Shown piece by piece: positions 47,319 to 55,948 of a stretch of DNA of 64,000 bases; the first letter of the stretch is position 1, and the number at the start of each line of letters is the position of its first letter. The translations under genes and the position numbers were made by a program. A model generated the notes under the pieces. The model made no database searches and was not told the origin of the DNA. It saw nothing but the letters and a program-made list of their open reading frames with translations. The DNA is taken from positions 248,001 through 312,000 of the forward strand of contig NZ_LVJI01000007.1 in assembly GCF_001637225.1 (NCBI RefSeq). The letters run 5' to 3'. The stretch comes from Paenibacillus antarcticus (GTDB lineage Bacteria; Bacillota; Bacilli; Paenibacillales; Paenibacillaceae).

Positions 47319-48821
47319 TTATTGTGGCATAGCTTGTTTTTCACCCGATAAACCAAGTGTCTGCGCTGTTGAAGCTTGAATTTCACGAATAAGCTCTGGG
47401 TCTGTCAACATTGACACACCATAAGAAGGAATCATTTCTTTTATTTTTGGCTCCCACTCTTTTATATGTTGCGGGAAGCACTTATTTAATATCTCAAGCA
47501 TGACTGAAACCGCCGTAGAAGCACCCGGGGAAGCTCCGAGTAATGCAGCTATCGATCCATCAGCAGCACTAATCACTTCTGTACCAAATTGAAGCGTTCC
47601 TTTGCCAGCAGCCGTATCTTTGATAATTTGCACACGCTGACCTGCTAGCACTAACTCCCAATCCTCAGCTTTGGCATTCGGTACAAATTCTTGTAAAGCT
47701 TCCATACGCTTTTCTTTCGATAACATAACTTGCTTGATTAGGTATGTTGTCAATGAAACGTTCTTCACACCTGCTGACAACATCGTTACGAGATTATGTG
47801 GTTTTACGGAAGTTATCAAATCAAACATTGACCCATATTTCAGAAACTTAGGTGAGAAGCCAGCAAATGGTCCAAAGAACAACGATTCTTTCTCGTCAAT
47901 CACTCTTGTATCAAGATGCGGTACAGACATTGGAGGAGCACCAATTGCTGCCTGACCATATACTTTTGCACGATGCTTCGCTACAACTTCAGGATTCTTA
48001 CATACCATAAATAACCCGCTTACTGGGAATCCCCCAATCCCTTTACCTTCAGGGATACCGGATTTTTGTAGCAAATGTAGACTTCCTCCGCCTCCGCCAA
48101 TAAAGACGAATTTTGCAGTATGGCGTTCAACGGTATTGCTATCGACATTCCGCACCTTTAATTCCCACGAACCGTCGCTAGTGCGTTTAATATCATCAAC
48201 ATTTTGTTTGAATTTGATATCGACGTTGCTACTCTTTAATTGGTCGAACAATATGCGCGTTAAAGCACCAAAGTTAACATCCGTACCAGAGTCAATTTTT
48301 GTAGCCGCTATAGGATTGTTTATTACGCGATCTTGCATCATAAGCGGAATCCACTCCTTCAGTTTTTCCGGGTCATTGGAAAATTCCATCCCTTGAAACA
48401 GAGGATTATTAGACAATGCTTCATAACGTTTCTTTAAGAAGGTTACATCTTGTTCTCCTTGTACAAAACTCATATGGGGTACTGGCACGATAAAGTCTCT
48501 CGGATTACGTATCAGACTACTTTTTACAAGATAAGACCAGAACTGCTTCGAAAGCTGAAACTCTTCATTCACTTTTACAGCTTTGCTAATATCTATGGAA
48601 CCGTCCGGTTGTTCGACGGTGTAGTTAAGCTCGCACAGTGAAGAATGGCCTGTTCCGGCATTATTCCATTCGTTAGAGCTTTCCTCTCCTGCGGTATCGC
48701 GCCTCTCCAAAACTGTAATTTCCCAGTCCGGTACTAGTTCTTTCAGCAGTGACCCCAAAGTAGCACTCATGATTCCAGCACCAATTAAGATAACGTCAGT
48801 TTTAGTTTGTCGGTTGCTCAT
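47319..48821 (-). CDS. mqo: Malate:quinone oxidoreductase
   Basis: This peripheral membrane FAD enzyme oxidises malate to oxaloacetate and passes electrons to quinone, by-passing soluble malate dehydrogenase. The FAD dinucleotide motif [13 protein letters not shown] opens the protein. MQO-specific blocks follow: [62 protein letters not shown] and [12 protein letters not shown]. At 500 residues it is a standard length. ATG 48821 is preceded by AAGGACGG. A 13-base dyad (48884-48896) lies upstream in its promoter region. Confidence 0.95.
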   Translation of the reverse strand: MSNRQTKTDVILIGAGIMSATLGSLLKELVPDWEITVLERRDTAGEESSNEWNNAGTGHSSLCELNYTVEQPDGSIDISKAVKVNEEFQLSKQFWSYLVKSSLIRNPRDFIVPVPHMSFVQGEQDVTFLKKRYEALSNNPLFQGMEFSNDPEKLKEWIPLMMQDRVINNPIAATKIDSGTDVNFGALTRILFDQLKSSNVDIKFKQNVDDIKRTSDGSWELKVRNVDSNTVERHTAKFVFIGGGGGSLHLLQKSGIPEGKGIGGFPVSGLFMVCKNPEVVAKHRAKVYGQAAIGAPPMSVPHLDTRVIDEKESLFFGPFAGFSPKFLKYGSMFDLITSVKPHNLVTMLSAGVKNVSLTTYLIKQVMLSKEKRMEALQEFVPNAKAEDWELVLAGQRVQIIKDTAAGKGTLQFGTEVISAADGSIAALLGASPGASTAVSVMLEILNKCFPQHIKEWEPKIKEMIPSYGVSMLTDPELIREIQASTAQTLGLSGEKQAMPQ

Positions 48822-48883
48822 GTTTACCGTCCTTATACCCTAGAATTTGCAGAAAGAATGTAGGCGCCACAACAAGTCGGGTC

Positions 48884-48896
48884 GTGACCTAGTCAC
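48884..48896. promoter_or_regulatory. Dyad GTGACctaGTCAC upstream of mqo
   Basis: A perfect 5+5 inverted repeat lies about 63 bases before the mqo start. It could be an operator for a CRP/FNR-like or other dimeric regulator; the protein is not known. Confidence 0.4.
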
Positions 48897-49107
48897 ATAT
48901 CTTTTCTGGATCGAAATATAATCTATCTCATAGTGTATCACTATTAATTGCATATTAAAATATTAATTTTTACAAAATCACACAATTGAATCCCCGCTTC
49001 ATAGCCTAACTGAGAAATATCTTTTCGAATAGATCGAGGACCTATAAATGTTGTTAAAATACGTTGTTATGAGAAATACACCATCAAAAAAAATGAAGAA
49101 AAAACGG

Positions 49108-49136
49108 TTGACCCTAATAAAATAGGGTGCTAATAT
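49108..49136 (+). promoter_or_regulatory. Promoter of the beta-helix gene leader
   Basis: TTGACC (49108-49113), a 17-base spacer and TAATAT (49131-49136). The spacer and -35 also form an ACCCTA/TAGGGT dyad that could bind a regulator. Confidence 0.7.
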
Positions 49137-49141
49137 CATAA

Positions 49142-49236
49142 TAAATCCTATTGGAATAATAGGTATACGCACTATAAGTCCACCATATTACTGGAGACCT
49201 CCATTTCGTGTATTACACGGGGGGTCTCCTTTCTTT
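49142..49236 (+). ncRNA. Structured leader or small RNA ending in an intrinsic terminator
   Basis: From the promoter above, a transcript of about 95 bases would contain a CCTATT/AATAGG stem-loop (about 49148-49164). It ends in a strong hairpin GGAGACC...GGTCTCC (49192-49228) with an inner CGTGT/ACACG stem and a T-rich tail. It lies between the promoter and the gene at 49332, so it is an attenuator-like leader or an independent sRNA. It fits no riboswitch class I recognise. Confidence 0.55.
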
Positions 49237-49331
49237 ATATTCGATACATGACAAGGAGGTTTATCTCTGAATAACTAAAAACAACCATTCATTATTTTTT
49301 TACAATTGTTTCTTTTAAATCATTCTTTAAG

Positions 49332-51563
49332 TTGAAGGGGCTGTTAACAATCATAATTAAACAATGGTATACACGTGTACTTCCCGTTTCCTTCCTGCTG
49401 ACGATATTTACATCACTTCTAATCTCCAACGCTGTAACTGCTGCCAACACTAATTATTACGTAGACTGTTCAGCATCTACGAATGGTAGTGGTTCAGATT
49501 CTACTCCATTTAACAATTTAGCCGCAATTAGTGCAGTACCTTTAAATGCTGGAGATTCTGTACTATTCAAACGAGGTGCAACATGCTTAGGTCAATACGC
49601 TCCATCTGGATCAGGCACTTCAACTGCACCTATTCTCATCAGTTCGTACGGTTCGGGAACAGACTACCCCGTTATTAATGCGAATGGACAGACTAATGCC
49701 GTTCTATTACAAGATATGCAATATGTCCAACTGGAGAACCTTGAGCTTCTCGCTCCAGGAAATGGCCTTACCCCACGTCGCGGTGTGTATGTATATAGTC
49801 AGAATTCAGGAGATTTATACGGTGTTATAATTCAGAATCTAAAAATACATGAGGTTCGCGGTCAGATGCCATCAACAACCGGTGGTGGGGCTTCTTCAAG
49901 CTCAGGTAAATTTAAAAATGCATCAGGTGGTATCATTATTGAGTCACAAGGGATAACTACCCCCACTGCTTATCATGATATAAAAATTTTAAATAACACC
50001 ATTTCTTCCGTAGATCGCGAAGGTATCTACTTCTGGTCGAACTGGTGTAAACGACCCGAACTTAATCGATGGGGTACCGACTGTACAGCAAATTGGTACC
50101 CTCACACAAATATTACGATTAAGGGGAATCAATTATCGGACATTGGAGGAGACGGTATTGTTCCTAAGATGGTTGACGGCGGAGTCGTTGAATATAATAA
50201 CTTGGATGGCTTTAATGTCCGTTCGAAATCCTATAATGCGGGGTTATGGACAGCTAATTCTAACAATATAATATTTCAGTACAATCGTGTTACCGGAGGA
50301 ATAAGCACCCTAGATGGCATGGCTTATGATATCGATCACGCTACGGATGGCATCTTATTTCAGTACAATTTATCTTATAACAATCAAGGTGGTTTTTTCC
50401 TTTTCTGTCCAGATAGTAAGAACACGAAGAACTTCATCGTTCGTTATAACGTATCTATTAATGACCGTGCCCAACTATTCTTACAAGGCTGCGGTGGTGA
50501 AATCTCAAACGGGCAGATTTATAACAACACGATGTACGTCGGTAGTGGTTTATCACCAAATGTATATGTACAGAGTGGCTCTCCTATAGATAACGTGAAA
50601 TTTTTTAATAATATTGTGTATAAGACCGGAACAGGTACCGTAGGTTGGAGTCTAACCGATACCGATTTCAAGATTGACCATAACATCTTATATAACGTGT
50701 CCTCTACCCCTACATGGGCTATCAACACGACTACCTCCGATCCGATATTCGTTAATTCTGGCGGTCTTGACCCAGTAGGATATCGTTTGGGGGCAGGTTC
50801 ACCGGCCCTTGGTAGTGGAGTAGTTATCAGCTCAAATGGTGGATTTGATTATTTCGGCAATGCTGTGTCTTCGACCAGCACCCCAAGTATCGGCGCTTAT
50901 GAAGGACCTCTACTTCCCGCTCCAGTAGCTGTGCCAATCGCACACTATCAACTGAATGAGACTAGCGGAAACGTTGCACAAGATAATAGCAGCTACGCAA
51001 GAAATGGTTCACTTGTCGGTAGCCCCATCTGGAACAGCAATGGCGCCATTCATGGATCTCTTCATCTAAAGGGAAGTGGTGATTACGTCAACATACCGAA
51101 CTCATTCAATCCTGGCATAGATGACTTCACCATCGCCGGTTGGGTTAAGCTTGATGCTGCAGCAGGCGGAACTCAGGTTATCCTTCAACAAGAAGGTAGC
51201 ACTGGTCGAACCATCCTTTATCGAAATACAACAACAGGGGTATTGTCCTCATTCCTAGGTAATACTCAACTTGCATCAACCACTACGATTCCAGTTGGTC
51301 AATGGACGCATGTGGCAATAACGAAGTCTAATAACACGGCCACCCTGTACTTAAACGGACAATCGGCAGGTTCAGCCACACGTTCAGTTGAATCATCAAC
51401 CGGGAATTTCAGATTAGGCTCGCATAAATCACCAGATGGTACAAATGTGAACTGGAACGGCGATTTGGATGACTTCCGGATATATAACTCGGCTCTTCCA
51501 GCGAGTCAAATTATTTCTTTATACAACGCTGCTAATCCGATAGCTGATTATGAACTCGAATAG
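49332..51563 (+). CDS. Secreted right-handed parallel beta-helix protein with C-terminal LamG domain
   Basis: A signal peptide (hydrophobic core VLPVSFLLTIFTSLLISNAVTA) is cut before ANTNYYVD. Residues about 40-530 look like pectate-lyase-type beta-helix coils, with repeats such as ILNNTISSV, IKGNQLSDIGGDG, FQYNRVTGG, VRYNVSINDRAQLF and FFNNIVYKT. It opens with the YYVDCSASTNGSGSDSTPF pattern of polysaccharide-active beta-helix proteins. A LamG/concanavalin-like domain (about 545-735: VGQWTHVAITKSNNTATLYLNGQ) probably binds glycan. The catalytic residues and substrate are unclear. The start is doubtful: TTG 49332 has no ribosome site, and GAAGGGG (49334-49340) precedes ATC/ATA/ATT codons at 49350-49358. 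Confidence 0.85.
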   Translation: MKGLLTIIIKQWYTRVLPVSFLLTIFTSLLISNAVTAANTNYYVDCSASTNGSGSDSTPFNNLAAISAVPLNAGDSVLFKRGATCLGQYAPSGSGTSTAPILISSYGSGTDYPVINANGQTNAVLLQDMQYVQLENLELLAPGNGLTPRRGVYVYSQNSGDLYGVIIQNLKIHEVRGQMPSTTGGGASSSSGKFKNASGGIIIESQGITTPTAYHDIKILNNTISSVDREGIYFWSNWCKRPELNRWGTDCTANWYPHTNITIKGNQLSDIGGDGIVPKMVDGGVVEYNNLDGFNVRSKSYNAGLWTANSNNIIFQYNRVTGGISTLDGMAYDIDHATDGILFQYNLSYNNQGGFFLFCPDSKNTKNFIVRYNVSINDRAQLFLQGCGGEISNGQIYNNTMYVGSGLSPNVYVQSGSPIDNVKFFNNIVYKTGTGTVGWSLTDTDFKIDHNILYNVSSTPTWAINTTTSDPIFVNSGGLDPVGYRLGAGSPALGSGVVISSNGGFDYFGNAVSSTSTPSIGAYEGPLLPAPVAVPIAHYQLNETSGNVAQDNSSYARNGSLVGSPIWNSNGAIHGSLHLKGSGDYVNIPNSFNPGIDDFTIAGWVKLDAAAGGTQVILQQEGSTGRTILYRNTTTGVLSSFLGNTQLASTTTIPVGQWTHVAITKSNNTATLYLNGQSAGSATRSVESSTGNFRLGSHKSPDGTNVNWNGDLDDFRIYNSALPASQIISLYNAANPIADYELE

Positions 51564-51573
51564 ATAGGTAAGT

Positions 51574-51620
51574 AGAAGAGTCTTCCCCCAAAGTAAATTA
51601 CTTTGGGGGAAGACTCTTCT
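51574..51620. terminator. Perfect 23-bp hairpin after the beta-helix gene
   Basis: The arms 51574-51596 and 51598-51620 are exact inverted copies. There is no T-tract on the plus strand. Confidence 0.75.
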
Positions 51621-51684
51621 GAGATCATATACATTTTGAAAGATAATATTCCTTCACAGTTCAAATGGCAAATGATTCCGGGTA

Positions 51685-51748
51685 TTGCATTGACTCTTGT
51701 ATTGTATTATAGTTGACCTATCAACAATTGATGCCTCAACTATTGATG
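51685..51748 (+). promoter_or_regulatory. Promoter and tandem operators of the nitroreductase operon
   Basis: TTGCAT (51685-51690), a 17-base spacer and TATAGT (51708-51713). Immediately downstream lie two copies of TCAAC-W-ATTGATG (51721-51733 and 51736-51748), spaced 15 bases apart. Each has MarR-type dyad symmetry and covers the expected start of transcription. Confidence 0.7.
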
Positions 51749-51789
51749 TATCATACCAAATTCAGTCACCAAGAGAGGAACATATAACC

Positions 51790-52428
51790 ATGAGTAATTT
51801 TCAGAAAACAAATGATTTCAACGAGATTGTATACGGTCGCCGCTCCATTAAGACTTATGATCCTACTATAAAGATCAGCCGTGAAGAAATGACGGAGATG
51901 TTAGCAGAAGCAACCATTGCACCATCTTCGGTCAATATGCAGCCATGGCGCTTTGTTGTCATTGATAGCGAAGAAGGGAAAAATACGCTTGGGGATTTAG
52001 CTAAATATAATAAAGATAAAGTATTAAGTTCATCTGCGGTCATTGCTGTCTTTGCGGATATGAATAATTTTGACTATTCCGAGGAGATTTTCGGTAAAGC
52101 TGTTGAGCTTGGATATATGCCTAAGGAATTGAAAGAATATCAACTGAATGCGTTCAAACCTATGTACGCAGCGTTGTCCGAGACAGCTATGAGAGAAACC
52201 ATCATTCTTGACGCTGGACTTGTATCGATGCAACTTATGCTTGTCGCACGTGCACACGGCTATGATACCAATCCCATTGGTGGTTATGAGAAAGATCAAA
52301 TCGCAGAGATATACGGTCTTGATAAAGATCGTTATATTCCTATTATGTTGATCTCCATCGGTAAAGCAGCAAGTGAAGGATTCCAAACGTACCGATTGCC
52401 TGTTGAAACGATAACAACTTGGAAATAA
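51790..52428 (+). CDS. Nitroreductase-family FMN oxidoreductase
   Basis: The family start NDFNEIVYGRRSIKTYDPTIKI is followed by TIAPSSVNMQPWRFVVI (FMN contacts). SETAMRETIILDAGLVSMQLMLVARAHGYDTNPIGG and the C-terminal IPIMLISIGKAA come later. These dimeric FMN enzymes reduce quinones, nitro compounds or flavins with NAD(P)H. ATG 51790 is chosen because AGAGAGGAA precedes it and the family begins here. It is the first gene of an operon with a MarR regulator and a quinol-monooxygenase-like protein, an arrangement that suggests a quinone or electrophile response. Confidence 0.92.
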   Translation: MSNFQKTNDFNEIVYGRRSIKTYDPTIKISREEMTEMLAEATIAPSSVNMQPWRFVVIDSEEGKNTLGDLAKYNKDKVLSSSAVIAVFADMNNFDYSEEIFGKAVELGYMPKELKEYQLNAFKPMYAALSETAMRETIILDAGLVSMQLMLVARAHGYDTNPIGGYEKDQIAEIYGLDKDRYIPIMLISIGKAASEGFQTYRLPVETITTWK

Positions 52429-52472
52429 TAACGTATCGATTATAAACCACTACAGCACTTCGGAGGTCAAAG

Positions 52473-52901
52473 ATGAAATGTTTATTTTCGGATCAAGAAG
52501 AAATCTTACATCTACTGAAGGGGCTTAGCAACCAGATCAACCCTAAGTTCGAACGTTGTACAGGCATTAGCTCTTCACGATATGAACTCTTATACCAACT
52601 GTATCAAGTCGATGAGGTGAATCAGTCTACCTTACAAAAAGCCGTAAACATCGATAGCGCGGCTATTACCCGCCATTTAAAACAACTTGAAGCTGACGGG
52701 ATGGTCTCAAGAAGTAAAATCGCTTCGGATAATCGTGTTACGCTCGTTCGATTGACTGAGGAAGGTCGCAATAGGATCATAGGCTACAAGGAAGAGAAAA
52801 TTAGATTCGTGAATACGATGTTGAATGATTTCAGCAAAGAGGAACTCGACATGGTAACCACGCTGCTCAACAGAATGCAAAATAATATTAGTGAATTATA
52901 A
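52473..52901 (+). CDS. MarR-family regulator of the nitroreductase operon
   Basis: A 142-residue winged helix. The recognition helix region is QSTLQKAVNIDSAAITRHLKQLEADGMVSRS and the wing reads DNRVTLVRLTEEG. A single cysteine near residue 3 (MKCLFSD) and another near 29 (FERCTGISSSRYELL) could serve thiol-based sensing, as in electrophile-responsive MarR proteins; this is inference. TCGGAGGTC precedes the ATG. It is second in the operon and probably binds the tandem dyads at 51721-51748. Confidence 0.92.
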   Translation: MKCLFSDQEEILHLLKGLSNQINPKFERCTGISSSRYELLYQLYQVDEVNQSTLQKAVNIDSAAITRHLKQLEADGMVSRSKIASDNRVTLVRLTEEGRNRIIGYKEEKIRFVNTMLNDFSKEELDMVTTLLNRMQNNISEL

Positions 52902-52928
52902 AATATATATACTAAAGGATGATCATCA

Positions 52929-53225
52929 ATGATAATTATACATGCCAACCTACAAGTGAAACCTGACCAAGAAGAAGCATTTTTAGAAGAAATGAAATCT
53001 CTTCTTCCCCTAACAAGAGCAGAAGAAGGTAATATCAGCTATGACTTAATGAAAAATACGGAGAAGGATCATTATTACACGATGGTTGAACTGTGGAAAG
53101 ATGTTGAGGCAACTACGTCACATAATACAAGTGCTCATTTTACTGCCTTTGTTCAAAAAGCCCCAGTATTCATGGCTGCGCCTATGGATCTAAAGGTATT
53201 CGCAGGCGAAGCTGTAAATCGCTAA
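52929..53225 (+). CDS. Putative quinol monooxygenase (antibiotic biosynthesis monooxygenase domain)
   Basis: A 98-residue ABM/YgiN-like ferredoxin fold: IIIHANLQVKPDQEEAFLEEMKSLLPLTRAEEGNISYDL, then YYTMVELWKDVEATTSHNTSAHFTAF. Such small dimers oxidise quinols without a cofactor or act as heme-binding or detoxifying proteins. It is third in the operon, 27 bases after the MarR gene, and ends at a perfect terminator. With the nitroreductase it would form a quinone-cycling pair. Confidence 0.9.
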   Translation: MIIIHANLQVKPDQEEAFLEEMKSLLPLTRAEEGNISYDLMKNTEKDHYYTMVELWKDVEATTSHNTSAHFTAFVQKAPVFMAAPMDLKVFAGEAVNR

Positions 53226-53241
53226 TTGTTAGCGACAAAAT

Positions 53242-53290
53242 CATAAAAAAATCGTCTTGTGCATTCTAAGCACAAGACGATTTTTTTATG
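53242..53290. terminator. Perfect 21-bp bidirectional terminator
   Basis: The arms 53242-53262 and 53270-53290 include A7 and T7 runs, serving the quinol monooxygenase operon and the convergent acyl-CoA ligase. Confidence 0.92.
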
Positions 53291-53360
53291 ATTCATTTCA
53301 ACGCTTGAGCAGCCGTTTCAATTCTTCACGATTAGTCTTCTTACAATATGTACTTTCACA

Positions 53361-54899
53361 CTATTTAAGTAGTTTTCTATTCAATTTACCTAATGAGGTA
53401 TACGGTAAATCGTCGACTAGAACAATTTCTTTGGGTAGCTGAAACCGTGCCAATCGAGGACGCAGCCATTCAATAAGCTCCTCTGTTTCCATTTGGGCAT
53501 CTGCTTGTAGAAGGACAAAAGCTTTCAAGCGCTGTCCAAAATGCTCGTCACTAACCCCTATCACGCCCGCATCCTCTACTTGAGGGTGAGTGAGCAGCAC
53601 CTGCTCTACTTCTAGAGGATAAACATTTTCCCCCGCAGAGATGATCATACTGTCTGCCCTTCCACACAGATAGTAATAACCCTTCTCGTCCTGGTAGCCT
53701 AGATCACCGGTTTCAATCCAGGTATGAGTTCCATTCCTCATGGACCACCTGTTTTTAATACATAATTGCCCGACCTCACCGAGCTTAACTTCGTTCTTAT
53801 ACTTATCTAGTATCTTGAGGTCGACCCCCTTAATCTTCCTTCCGATTGTACATAAGGAATGGACCAAATCTTGTGGTGTTGCGATCATGTTCAGGCCCGT
53901 TTCCGAGGTGCCATATAAATTGTAAAGTACTTCACCCAACTGATTTAATGTCTCTTGGGTCAGCTTTGGACTAAGCTCTGCACCGCCTGAAGCAATACAG
54001 GTTAGCGATTTCAAATCACTCACATTTGTTCTTAACATTTTGTGTAGCATGAGTGGCACAACCGTTACAACTTCCACCCGATGCTCCCGAATCAGGTTGC
54101 ATGCCATTTCAGCATTAAATCCACGGCGTACAACCACTTTTTTGCCTAGGGCGCCAAATAAGAGCAATACCGCTATCCCATAACCGTGATAAATAGGCGT
54201 TGCAATATACGCAGTATCATATTGAAGGATCTTTAATCGAATAAGGAAATCGTAGAATGGGTCTAAATAATTGAAAAGAGACGGCTTATGCGCCGCTTCC
54301 TTAGCACGACCCGTCGTCCCACCTGTCAAAAGGACTAACTTACCTGTGGAGTTGCGTCGCTTCTGTTTGCTGCTACAAGTTATAGGGGTTAAATTGTTAA
54401 TCGCTGGACGCGTATGATGATAACTCATTAGTATCGCTTGTGTATATGTACATTTCTCACGGGAGTGGAATCGCTGCTCATCAATAACCAAGAGGTCAAA
54501 ATGATGATGTTCAAGGATATCATTCAGCTGAATATCGCTCATCTCGGAGTTTAACAGATATACATCTGCTCCTGTTGCAGATACCGCAAAGATGGTTTTG
54601 ATTAACGAAGCGTGATTTTGACAAATAAGACCGACTTTCTTACCGCTCCCAAGCTGGTATCGCTCGCTCAAGGTTACCGAAAGCTCTTCGGATCGTGCAA
54701 AGAGTTGGTTATAAGTTAAAGTTTCCTGCTCATCTACTAGGGCGACTTGGTCTCCATACGTTTTGGCAGAGAAACGAAGAAGTGTCAGCAGATTGATTCC
54801 ATTTGTGTAAATAGCAGCAGCTAAACGAAACACGGCTAGGGGTGATAACAATCTGATCTTATTAAGAACATAGAGCAATTTATAGATCCTCACTACCAT
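53361..54899 (-). CDS. AMP-forming acyl-CoA synthetase/ligase
   Basis: Activates a carboxylic acid with ATP and couples it to CoA or a carrier. The adenylation motifs are visible: LLTGGTTGRAKEAAH (A3 loop), YNLYGTSETG (A5), WIETGDLGYQDEKGYYYLCGRADSMI (A7/A8), and the C-terminal lysine in SLGKLNRKLLK (A10). The N terminus is basic and hydrophobic (residues 1-35), perhaps membrane-associated. It overlaps the upstream SDR gene by 20 bases, so the two are translationally coupled and probably sequential enzymes. The acyl substrate is unknown; a fatty acid is most likely. Confidence 0.9.
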   Translation of the reverse strand: MVVRIYKLLYVLNKIRLLSPLAVFRLAAAIYTNGINLLTLLRFSAKTYGDQVALVDEQETLTYNQLFARSEELSVTLSERYQLGSGKKVGLICQNHASLIKTIFAVSATGADVYLLNSEMSDIQLNDILEHHHFDLLVIDEQRFHSREKCTYTQAILMSYHHTRPAINNLTPITCSSKQKRRNSTGKLVLLTGGTTGRAKEAAHKPSLFNYLDPFYDFLIRLKILQYDTAYIATPIYHGYGIAVLLLFGALGKKVVVRRGFNAEMACNLIREHRVEVVTVVPLMLHKMLRTNVSDLKSLTCIASGGAELSPKLTQETLNQLGEVLYNLYGTSETGLNMIATPQDLVHSLCTIGRKIKGVDLKILDKYKNEVKLGEVGQLCIKNRWSMRNGTHTWIETGDLGYQDEKGYYYLCGRADSMIISAGENVYPLEVEQVLLTHPQVEDAGVIGVSDEHFGQRLKAFVLLQADAQMETEELIEWLRPRLARFQLPKEIVLVDDLPYTSLGKLNRKLLK

Positions 54900-55740
54900 C
54901 TCTCCCTTTTCTTAGCCTTCGCGGCATCGAGAACTCTAAGTACCTTCTGAAGAGAATGGAAGCCAACTGTCCAAAGATTAACCACCAAGGCTTGTAGGTT
55001 GTTTTATGGGTATAGAGAGACTTTCCTATGATTCTTGCAACGTACTGTGGCGACATTGCGGGTAGCTTTTGATAAGAAGTCGTTGGCAATATCATAGGTG
55101 TTCTAACTAAGGGAAGGTACATCGATGTTGTGGAAATTCCCGTTATGTTCAGTTCTTGCGCAACTGACAGGAACCAAGTGTCGAAGGCTGCCTTGGACGC
55201 CTGATATGCTGCCCATTCAGGGAGCGGATGCAATAAAACGTTGACTGTCGAGACGTTGATGATATGTCCTTGCTTCTGCTCAAGTAAAGGAATCACCGAC
55301 AAGAGCAATTGAACCGGAGCCGAATAGTTAATTGCCATTGTACGTGTAAAGTCATGATAGCGATCCAAGGATCGATGAATGGAACGTTTAATGGAATGAC
55401 CCGCATTGCTTACAACAATATCAAGCCCTTCTGGAAGTCTGTGAAGAAAGCGTAACAATCCCTCCATGTCCTCCTCATTTCGTAGATCAGCTGGGAACAC
55501 GCTGACTTGAGCCTCTCTCAGTTCGATTGTACCTTTTATAGCTACAAGCTTCTCTTCACGCCTAGCCACTAAGATTAAATGAACCTTTGTATCCGCTAGT
55601 AAATAAGCAAGCTGCTCTCCTATACCCGAGCTAGCGCCCGTAATAAGAACCGTCTTCCCTTCTAGTTGGCGCATCAACTTGCGCTCATTGAACAATAGCG
55701 GTGGAAACAGGACGTATTCGAGGAATCTGTACGTAGGCAT
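54880..55740 (-). CDS. Short-chain dehydrogenase/reductase coupled to the acyl-CoA ligase
   Basis: Classical SDR motifs: VLITGASSGIGEQLAYLL (NAD(P) loop, residues about 30-47), SNAGHS, NVSTVNVLLHP and the catalytic YQASK (Tyr-x3-Lys). The N-terminal extension (RFLEYVLFPPLLF) and the C-terminal WWLIFGQLASILFRRYL suggest membrane contact. AAAGGAGCCACC precedes ATG 55740. The overlap with the acyl-CoA ligase gene indicates a two-enzyme pathway, for instance reduction or oxidation of a long-chain product. The substrate cannot be named. Confidence 0.88.
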   Translation of the reverse strand: MPTYRFLEYVLFPPLLFNERKLMRQLEGKTVLITGASSGIGEQLAYLLADTKVHLILVARREEKLVAIKGTIELREAQVSVFPADLRNEEDMEGLLRFLHRLPEGLDIVVSNAGHSIKRSIHRSLDRYHDFTRTMAINYSAPVQLLLSVIPLLEQKQGHIINVSTVNVLLHPLPEWAAYQASKAAFDTWFLSVAQELNITGISTTSMYLPLVRTPMILPTTSYQKLPAMSPQYVARIIGKSLYTHKTTYKPWWLIFGQLASILFRRYLEFSMPRRLRKGRDGSEDL

Positions 55741-55878
55741 GGTGGCTCCTTTCTTAGCTAATAATCAGCAGTCACGGACAACTCCTCATTTTTTCGACAA
55801 GGAGGAGGTGAATACCTCTATGCTGGGACTTGAGTGCGGCGACATAATCTTTCTCTCAATTTGATACACCCAAAATGC

Positions 55879-55912
55879 AAAAAAATAAGGACGCCAAGGA
55901 GGCACCCTTATT
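55879..55912 (-). terminator. Terminator of the 3-hydroxybutyrate dehydrogenase gene
   Basis: A stem AATAAGG/CCTTATT with inner GCC/GGC pairs is followed on the minus strand by seven T residues. Confidence 0.85.
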
Positions 55913-55948
55913 CAAAATGTCGTCCAAATTACCACTAATGCTTAGGCA

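Noticed and set aside
49142..49236. Known riboswitch (c-di-GMP, ykkC, preQ1, T-box) in the beta-helix leader
   Set aside because: None of the conserved core motifs of these classes could be found; reported only as an unclassified structured leader.
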